This document shows positions 6,500 through 11,114 of a DNA stretch of 11,114 nt, piece after piece. Source of the DNA: SFLA01 sp045533895 (lineage in GTDB: Bacteria; Bacillota; Clostridia; Oscillospirales; CAG-382). The stretch is from assembly GCA_045533895.1 (NCBI GenBank), contig JAZSIT010000143.1, positions 1-11,114 on the forward strand, written 5' to 3'. The notes beneath the pieces are model-generated. The model did not search any database. It was not told the DNA's origin and saw only the letters and a list, made by a program, of their open reading frames with translations. A program made the position numbers and the translations under genes. Position 1 is the stretch's first letter, and each line of letters starts with the position of its first letter.

Positions 6500-6861
6500 A
6501 ATATATGCAAAAGAGGAAGATACTTGTTTCGGATATCGGTGAGGAACTGGTATATATAAACCTTTCGTATCCCGTTTTTGAAAAGGGTGTTATTAAAAAA
6601 CAAGCTAATATTTTTTACGAGCAGCTTGCAGACAATTATTTGTCTTTCGCTTCAAAGGCTTTGCTTCCCGCCGCACAAAAAGCAAAAGGACAAGCAAATT
6701 TCAAACCGTTTTCGGCGGTAATGGCATACGAAGCCAAGGAAACCGAAGAAAAAATCATAATTTCCATACGTACGTTCGTGTTTGACGGACACACTCGTAC
6801 GGAGGGAAAGATTACATATCAGTATTGGGATAAAAAAACCGGAATTATGAGTATAAAATAA
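6496..6861 (+). CDS. Small hypothetical protein, distant DUF3298-like pattern
   Basis: 121 aa, third gene of the germination-type operon. Its ATG overlaps the upstream stop (ATGA) and is preceded by AAAGGAGGGGG; a second in-frame ATG at 6505 is an alternative. There is no signal peptide or membrane helix. The pattern of an early strand with INLSYPVF, a helix containing ANIFYEQLADNYLSF, and late strands IIISIRTFVFDGHTRTEGK and YQYWDKKTGIMSI recalls DUF3298/RsiV-type domains (SYP.f ... H ... fD..TG), which are usually extracytoplasmic. The similarity is only by eye. It could be a soluble accessory protein of the operon; function unknown. Confidence 0.75.
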   Translation: MKYMQKRKILVSDIGEELVYINLSYPVFEKGVIKKQANIFYEQLADNYLSFASKALLPAAQKAKGQANFKPFSAVMAYEAKETEEKIIISIRTFVFDGHTRTEGKITYQYWDKKTGIMSIK

Positions 6862-6874
6862 TTTGAAAAATTAC

Positions 6875-6903
6875 TTTACATCCTTTTTTTGCTATGGTAT
6901 AAT
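6875..6903 (+). promoter_or_regulatory. Sigma-A promoter of the oxidoreductase gene
   Basis: -35 TTTACA (6875-6880), 17-bp spacer containing a T-run, perfect -10 TATAAT (6898-6903), 29 bases before the start codon. It lies right after the germination-type operon; no clear terminator separates them. Confidence 0.85.
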
Positions 6904-6932
6904 TAACCTAAGTAAAAAGGAGTAGTGATATA

Positions 6933-8003
6933 ATGAAACAGTTAAACGTTGTTATACTCGGTCAGGGCAGAAGCGGCAGAGATATTCACGGTCTGCATCT
7001 TAAAAAGGATACCGAGCGTTTTAAGGTAGTAGGCGTTGTTGAACCTATGGAAGTACGCCGTGTACGCGCTGCAGAAGAATACGGTTGTGAGACCTTTAAT
7101 TCCCACACCCAGCTTTACGGCAGAACGGATATTGATCTTGTTATCAATTCCACACCCAGCCATCTCCACTATGCCGTAACCAAGGACCTGCTCGAAAACG
7201 GCTTTAACGTTCTGTGCGAAAAGCCTTGCGTTCCCACAGTTAAAGAATTTGATGAGCTTTGCGATATCGCAAAGAAAAACGGAAGAATATTCCTTGTATT
7301 CCAGCAGTCTAGATTTGCTCATTATTTTGAAAAGGTTAAGGAAGTTATCGCTTCCGGCGTTCTGGGCAGACTGGTTCAGGTAGGTATTCAGTTTAACGGC
7401 TATGCGCGCCGTTGGGACTGGCAGTGCTGCCGTGAATTCAACGGCGGTAACCTTGCAAATACCGGACCTCACCCTCTTGACCAGGCTCTTAACATAATGG
7501 ATATGTACGATGGTATGCCAAACGTGTTCTGCCACATGGACAGATGCAATACCTTTGGCGACGCAGAGGACTATTGCAAGCTTATACTCACTGCACCCGA
7601 GAAGCCTCTTATCGATCTGGAGATTTCTTCCGCAGACGGATATCCTCTGTTTACATACAAGATCCACGGCACTCGCGGCTCACTTAAGGGAACTATGGCT
7701 CATATCGACTGGAAGTATTTTATTCCCGAGGAAAATGAGGAACAGCACCTTATTAAAGATCCCCTTACCGCAGATAAGGTCGAATGCTTCCCTGCTTACT
7801 GTACCGAAAAGCTTAATTGGCATGAGGATAGCTGGGAAGGCGACCCTCAGGCTCCCTTTATCGCCGCAGTACAGACATATTACGACCAAATATACGCCCT
7901 GCTTACCGAAGGCAGAGAGCATGATATCAAGCTGTGTCAGGTGCGCCAGCAGTTGGCTGTTATCGAAGAAGCGCACAGACAGAATTCCCATATCGGCAAA
8001 TAA
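6933..8003 (+). CDS. Gfo/Idh/MocA-family NAD(P)-dependent oxidoreductase
   Basis: 356 aa, normal length for the family. The N-terminal Rossmann fold has VVILGQGRSGRDIH (6-19), in which GxGxxG binds the dinucleotide, followed by VVGVVEP. The signature CEKP (95-98) supplies the conserved lysine K97. The C-terminal alpha/beta domain has GGNLANTGPHPLDQAL (171-186), in which H180 and D183 correspond to the usual catalytic HxxD. Family members oxidise or reduce sugars, inositols and related polyols in the cytosol; the substrate cannot be inferred because no sugar-catabolism genes are adjacent. The gene is preceded by AAAAGGAG and a strong promoter and ends at a 12-bp terminator hairpin, so it is monocistronic. 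Confidence 0.93.
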   Translation: MKQLNVVILGQGRSGRDIHGLHLKKDTERFKVVGVVEPMEVRRVRAAEEYGCETFNSHTQLYGRTDIDLVINSTPSHLHYAVTKDLLENGFNVLCEKPCVPTVKEFDELCDIAKKNGRIFLVFQQSRFAHYFEKVKEVIASGVLGRLVQVGIQFNGYARRWDWQCCREFNGGNLANTGPHPLDQALNIMDMYDGMPNVFCHMDRCNTFGDAEDYCKLILTAPEKPLIDLEISSADGYPLFTYKIHGTRGSLKGTMAHIDWKYFIPEENEEQHLIKDPLTADKVECFPAYCTEKLNWHEDSWEGDPQAPFIAAVQTYYDQIYALLTEGREHDIKLCQVRQQLAVIEEAHRQNSHIGK

Positions 8004-8025
8004 TATAAACCGCCATGTCAACATA

Positions 8026-8059
8026 AAAATCCCGCGAGAACATCGCGGGATTTTGTTTT
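8026..8059. terminator. Bidirectional terminator between convergent genes
   Basis: A perfect 12-bp stem, AAAATCCCGCGA with TCGCGGGATTTT, and a five-base loop, with T-rich sequence on both exits. It serves the oxidoreductase gene on the plus strand and the DUF4349 gene (stop at 8061) on the minus strand. Confidence 0.93.
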
Positions 8060-8060
8060 G

Positions 8061-8960
8061 CTATCTGATTCGTCTTCTGTTTCTGCGTCTTATAAGGAAA
8101 ATGATGAGGAACACAATGAGTCCCATAAGCGCAAATACAACCAGCACAGGCATTGCTCCTACAAGGAACACTGCAAGATTCTGGCAGAATCTTCCGAATC
8201 CCTGCCAGCTCTTAACAAAGGCGGAAGAAATGCGCTCGCCGAAGGTGGGTTCTTCTACTATAACTTCGGTATATTCAATAACCTCGGTTATCGACAATTC
8301 TACCGTAGAATAACTAACCTTGCTGTCGTAGACATTGAGCTTGGAGCGGTATGATTCGATTTCGCCGATGACATCATACAAATCATCCTGAAGAGTTCTT
8401 ATATCATTAAGCGACGTTGCCTGCTCAAGCATCTTTTCAAGAGCTGCTTTCTTTGCCTCAAGAGTCTTCATACGCGCTTCGATATCATAATATTCGAGAG
8501 TCACGTCAGTAGTGGTTTCCGAAGAAGAAATGATATTAAGCATATCTTCTGTCTTTTCAAGAAAGTTATCGAGTTTTTCTGCAGGTATACGGATAGTGTA
8601 AACAGCATTGCGCGAGCTTTTTCTTGTTGAACTAATACTCTCGCCGCCGGTTATACTTGATTTTTCTACATAGCCTTCATTTTCTGCGATTTTGTTTTTA
8701 AGCGATTGGATAGCGGAATCGAAATCCTTGGTTTCACCGCGAAGAACAACGTTGCGGATTATCTTTCCGTTGGGATTATGCTCGATTACGCCGCCCTCGG
8801 TGCCGACGGTAGTATCGTTACCGTTTGTATCGGCATATCCGCCATTGGGTACGGCGCTGTCATAACCCATATTCTCGCTTGCGCTGCACGCCGACAGCAA
8901 CAATATCGCCAACACAGCTATAATTATTAATAAAAAACGAGTAGAACTTTTCTTCAACAT
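8061..8960 (-). CDS. DUF4349 lipoprotein with C-terminal membrane helix
   Basis: 299 aa. The signal peptide ends in LLSAC (lipidated Cys at 25). A low-complexity G/N/D/T-rich linker (about 28-62) leads to the DUF4349 domain (about 65-228), with the typical IIRNVVLRGETKDFDSAIQ opening, YTIRIPAEKLDNFL, and a long coiled-coil section, EYYDIEARMKTLEAKKAALEKM and on to about 205, ending in a VSYSTVELSI strand. A hydrophobic helix (about 263-291) and a basic RRRNRRR tail follow. The protein would thus be held at the membrane at both ends. The start is set at 8960 (GAGG eight bases upstream); an in-frame GTG at 8969 lies too close to that site. DUF4349 proteins are common in Firmicutes and have no settled function. 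Confidence 0.92.
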   Translation of the reverse strand: MLKKSSTRFLLIIIAVLAILLLSACSASENMGYDSAVPNGGYADTNGNDTTVGTEGGVIEHNPNGKIIRNVVLRGETKDFDSAIQSLKNKIAENEGYVEKSSITGGESISSTRKSSRNAVYTIRIPAEKLDNFLEKTEDMLNIISSSETTTDVTLEYYDIEARMKTLEAKKAALEKMLEQATSLNDIRTLQDDLYDVIGEIESYRSKLNVYDSKVSYSTVELSITEVIEYTEVIVEEPTFGERISSAFVKSWQGFGRFCQNLAVFLVGAMPVLVVFALMGLIVFLIIFLIRRRNRRRIR

Positions 8961-9020
8961 AATAAACACCTCATTTCAAAATGTGTGCCTGCAGAAAAAG
9001 TTGAAGCTTTCCGTAACTAT

Positions 9021-9049
9021 ATTTTACCATACTAAAGCGTTTTTGTCAA
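9021..9049 (-). promoter_or_regulatory. Sigma-A promoter of the DUF4349 gene
   Basis: Minus-strand perfect -35 TTGACA (9044-9049), 17-bp spacer, -10 TAAAAT (9021-9026). Confidence 0.85.
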
Positions 9050-9080
9050 CTTGTGCGAGAAAGCTGTTACAAATGCTCAT

Positions 9081-9743
9081 TTATTTGATATAATCTTCAA
9101 TTGAAATTTCTGATAATCCCCGTTTAATTTTTAAGACACTTGAAATATTTGCGCGAGTATTATTAACAGTTTCGGTAAGGTATGTGCGAAAATCTTCCTT
9201 GCAATCCATCAAGCTGAATAGTTCACCGTGATTTGAAAAATATGATTCGCGGTTATCTTTCATCAGTTGTTTTGCTTCTTCGGTTTTTCCAAGGAGTATT
9301 TTTATAATAGCCAGATGAACTGCACCATTGCAAAGCCACGGTTTTGCTTTGCGAGCATCATAATATCGACTAAGCTTTGCTTCAAGAACACGTATGTCTG
9401 ACATTTTTTCATATTCTTCTATTTGACGGATTATCTCATAACTCATTGTTCCTAATTTCTGATAAAACTGATTATCGTCAAACAGCAAGAACTCCGTTTT
9501 GGGAGGATCGCCGGGAATTCGGCTGTCGACCTCGTAATAATCATAAGTAATATGGCCGTGAGTATTCCAACAAAACGTTACTCCGCAATTAAGCATAAAT
9601 CCCATTCCGTGCACAGATTGCGGCTCAAAAATAACCAGAAATAATCCGTAATCCTTAATAAACATACGGTTATTCGACAACGCTGTAAAGCCTCGGTTAA
9701 CAAACATGGGCGCCAAGGTTTTCTTTATATTCCGATAATCCAT
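9081..9743 (-). CDS. Hypothetical protein, possibly DUF4304-like
   Basis: 220 aa, predicted soluble and cytosolic. The N-terminal half (IKKTLAPMFVNRGFTALSNN, an aromatic strand region to about 75) has the look of DUF4304: a helix, 'GF' and a beta-sheet with a CGVTFCW strand. The C-terminal half is helical; LCNGAVHLAIIKILLGKTEEAKQLM (about 137-161) resembles a TPR-like helix pair. No catalytic motif is seen. The ribosome binding site is weak (AAGGCAG). The coding region looks more A/T-rich than its neighbours, which may indicate an accessory gene. DUF4304 proteins often appear as lone accessory or immunity-like genes, but no toxin gene is adjacent. Assignment by eye only. Confidence 0.78.
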   Translation of the reverse strand: MDYRNIKKTLAPMFVNRGFTALSNNRMFIKDYGLFLVIFEPQSVHGMGFMLNCGVTFCWNTHGHITYDYYEVDSRIPGDPPKTEFLLFDDNQFYQKLGTMSYEIIRQIEEYEKMSDIRVLEAKLSRYYDARKAKPWLCNGAVHLAIIKILLGKTEEAKQLMKDNRESYFSNHGELFSLMDCKEDFRTYLTETVNNTRANISSVLKIKRGLSEISIEDYIK

Positions 9744-9773
9744 ATGTTCACTGCCTTTGTCTTCATTTTGTAT

Positions 9774-9803
9774 ATACTAACACGGTAAAACTCCTGTTGT
9801 CAA
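9774..9803 (-). promoter_or_regulatory. Sigma-A promoter of the DUF4304-like gene
   Basis: Minus-strand perfect -35 TTGACA (9798-9803), 18-bp spacer, -10 TAGTAT (9774-9779), in the divergent region shared with the SulP gene. Confidence 0.72.
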
Positions 9804-9808
9804 CACAT

Positions 9809-9860
9809 AATACCAAAAGGAACTTTTAATATACGGGGAATTTTGTGTGTTTTTGGTATT
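9809..9860. repeat. 10-bp inverted repeat in the divergent intergenic region
   Basis: AATACCAAAA (9809-9818) and TTTTGGTATT (9851-9860) are perfect inverted copies separated by 32 bp. One copy sits just upstream of the -35 box of the minus-strand gene; the other touches the -35 region of the SulP promoter. It may be a pair of regulator sites or simply an AT-rich coincidence. Confidence 0.5.
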
Positions 9861-9886
9861 GTAAAACTTAACGTAAGTGCTATAAT
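9859..9886 (+). promoter_or_regulatory. Sigma-A promoter of the SulP gene
   Basis: Perfect -10 TATAAT (9881-9886) with a partial -35 TTGTAA (9859-9864) at 16-bp spacing. The weak -35 and the overlapping palindrome suggest a regulated promoter. Confidence 0.68.
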
Positions 9887-9894
9887 TAGCACTT
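9875..9894. promoter_or_regulatory. Palindromic operator candidate over the SulP -10 box
   Basis: AAGTGCTA and TAGCACTT form a perfect 8-bp inverted repeat around a TAAT centre, covering the -10 box. A factor bound here would block RNA polymerase, so repression is the likeliest mode. The regulator is not identified. Confidence 0.55.
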
Positions 9895-9931
9895 GGTAAA
9901 AAACGCACAAAAAAGGAAGTACGGAATAAAT

Positions 9932-11114
9932 ATGAAAATATTTGAACCGAAAATCATCTCCTCAATAAAAACATACAGCAAAAAACAAATAATAAGCGAT
10001 ATCGTGGCAGGAATTATCGTTGCCATAATTGCGCTTCCCCTCTCTATTGCTCTTGCAATAGCGTCCGGAGTATCCCCCGAAAAGGGTCTTTACACCGCAA
10101 TAATCGCAGGATTCGTTATTGTACTGTTCGGCGGAAGCAAGGTGAATATTTCCGGCCCTACCGCAGCATTCGCGACCATCGTTGCGGGAATAGTTGCAAC
10201 TTACGGCACAAGCGGTCTTGTTATCGCTACCATTATGGCAGGTATTCTGCTCATACTTATGGGTCTGCTTAAATTCGGCAGTCTTATCAAGTATATTCCC
10301 CATACTATTACTACCGGTTTCACCTTCGGTATCGCGGTTACCATCGTTATCGGTCAGATAAAGGATTTTCTCGGTCTTACATACCCCGAGGGAACTCACG
10401 CGGTGGAAACTATAGAAAAGGTGGAGGCGGTGGTCAAGTCCATCACCACTATTAATTGGCAGGCACTTGTTGTCGGCGGTGTTTCGCTTGCGATACTTAT
10501 TGTCTGGCCCTATATAAGCAAAAAGATTCCGGGCTCCCTTATCGCGGTGGTTGTTGGTACCGCAATGGTAAAGCTTCTCAACATGGATGTTAATACTATC
10601 GGCGACCTTTATACCATCTCCGGCAAACTTCCCGCGTTCTCTGTTCCCGAAGTTAATTTTGAACTTATAAAACAGCTCATTCCTTCGGCGTTTACTATTG
10701 CTATTCTGGCGGGTATCGAGTCCCTTCTGTCCTGCGTTGTCTCCGACGGCATGATAAACGACCGTCATAATTCCAACACCGAGCTTATCGCGCAGGGACT
10801 TGGTAATATTTGCTCCGGTCTGTTCGGCGGTATTCCCGCCACCGGCGCTATTGCCCGCACCGCGGCAAACGTTAAAAACGGCGGCAGAACTCCCGTTGCA
10901 GGTATCGTACACGCGCTGGTGCTTTTGCTTATATTAGTAGTCCTTATGCCCTATGCCGCATGGATCCCCATGCCCGTTATTGCGGCTATACTCTTTATAG
11001 TTGCATATAATATGTGTGAGTGGAGACAGTTCGTACGCATTTGTAAGACCGCACCCAAGAGTGATATAGCAGTTTTGGTAGTGACATTCTTGCTTACCGT
11101 TGTTTTCGACCTTG
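9932..11114 (+). CDS. SulP-family inorganic anion transporter (3' end off window)
   Basis: 394 N-terminal residues visible. Multi-pass permease with the SulP hallmarks: DIVAGIIVAIIALPLSIALA (23-42) as the first core helix, ISGPTAAF (73-80), AGIESLLSCVVSD (260-272) and GIPATGAIARTAANVKNGG (300-318). Family members carry sulfate, bicarbonate or dicarboxylates across the cytoplasmic membrane; the substrate cannot be told from this part. The usual C-terminal STAS domain, if present, lies beyond the window. The start at 9932 is preceded by AAAAGGAAG. The gene is transcribed divergently from the hypothetical gene, from a promoter overlapped by a palindrome. Identification is firm; the specific ion is unknown. 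Confidence 0.95.
   Translation, partial: MKIFEPKIISSIKTYSKKQIISDIVAGIIVAIIALPLSIALAIASGVSPEKGLYTAIIAGFVIVLFGGSKVNISGPTAAFATIVAGIVATYGTSGLVIATIMAGILLILMGLLKFGSLIKYIPHTITTGFTFGIAVTIVIGQIKDFLGLTYPEGTHAVETIEKVEAVVKSITTINWQALVVGGVSLAILIVWPYISKKIPGSLIAVVVGTAMVKLLNMDVNTIGDLYTISGKLPAFSVPEVNFELIKQLIPSAFTIAILAGIESLLSCVVSDGMINDRHNSNTELIAQGLGNICSGLFGGIPATGAIARTAANVKNGGRTPVAGIVHALVLLLILVVLMPYAAWIPMPVIAAILFIVAYNMCEWRQFVRICKTAPKSDIAVLVVTFLLTVVFDL

Noticed and set aside
6942..7667. Minus-strand open frame (241 codons) under the oxidoreductase
   Set aside because: Shadow of the Gfo/Idh/MocA frame; no start signals and no recognisable domain.
8961..8969. GTG start at 8969 for the DUF4349 lipoprotein
   Set aside because: It overlaps the GAGG-containing ribosome binding region that properly serves the ATG at 8960.
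9962..10912. Long minus-strand open frame (316 codons) opposite the SulP gene
   Set aside because: Its composition (Asn, Gly, Cys, Tyr-rich) is the mirror of a hydrophobic coding strand; the SulP frame carries all conserved motifs.
1..11114. CRISPR array, tRNA, rRNA, insertion sequence or prophage signals
   Set aside because: No regularly spaced repeats, cloverleaf arms, transposase or phage motifs were seen on either strand.

Overview
The window looks like chromosomal DNA of a spore-forming, anaerobic, low-to-moderate-GC Gram-positive (Clostridia, perhaps an Oscillospirales- or Christensenellales-type gut lineage). The basis is a FeoA/FeoB ferrous iron system, a GerA-family spore germinant-receptor subunit, several lipoproteins of Firmicutes-type families (DUF4349, probable DUF4358), strong AGGAGG-type ribosome binding sites and textbook sigma-A promoters with 17-18 bp spacers. 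Exact taxonomy cannot be read from the sequence alone. No tRNA, rRNA, CRISPR array, IS element or phage gene was seen.

Layout. 1-1787 (minus strand): feoA then feoB, the latter running off the left edge, with a near-consensus promoter and two matching TTAG-N6-CTAA palindromes that look like metal-repressor operators. 1822-2381 (minus): nrdR, encoding the ribonucleotide reductase repressor, with its own promoter and terminator. 2385-4561 (minus): a two-gene operon of a small lipoprotein (probable DUF4358) and a membrane-anchored M23/LytM-like protein whose metal-binding motifs are largely lost. 4620-6861 (plus): three translationally coupled genes, a GerA-type germinant-receptor A subunit, an unrecognised 176-aa multi-pass membrane protein and a small protein vaguely like DUF3298; the usual B and C receptor subunits are not here. 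6875-8059 (plus): a single-gene Gfo/Idh/MocA oxidoreductase unit ending in a strong terminator shared with the convergent next gene. 8061-9049 (minus): a DUF4349 lipoprotein. 9081-9803 (minus): a hypothetical protein, possibly DUF4304-like. 9859-11114 (plus): a SulP-family anion transporter running off the right edge, with a 20-bp palindrome across its -10 box.

How the genes work together. Mostly these are independent housekeeping or accessory units. The clear functional groupings are iron uptake (feoAB), the lipoprotein/pseudo-M23 envelope pair, and the germination-type three-gene operon. The best candidates for something undescribed are (i) FeoB with an extra ~90-residue acidic linker plus lipocalin-like beta domain inserted in its first extracytoplasmic loop, (ii) the unusual GerA-A / small membrane protein / small soluble protein operon, and (iii) the degenerate LytM protein encoded with a lipoprotein. 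Several palindromic sites in intergenic regions suggest specific regulators.
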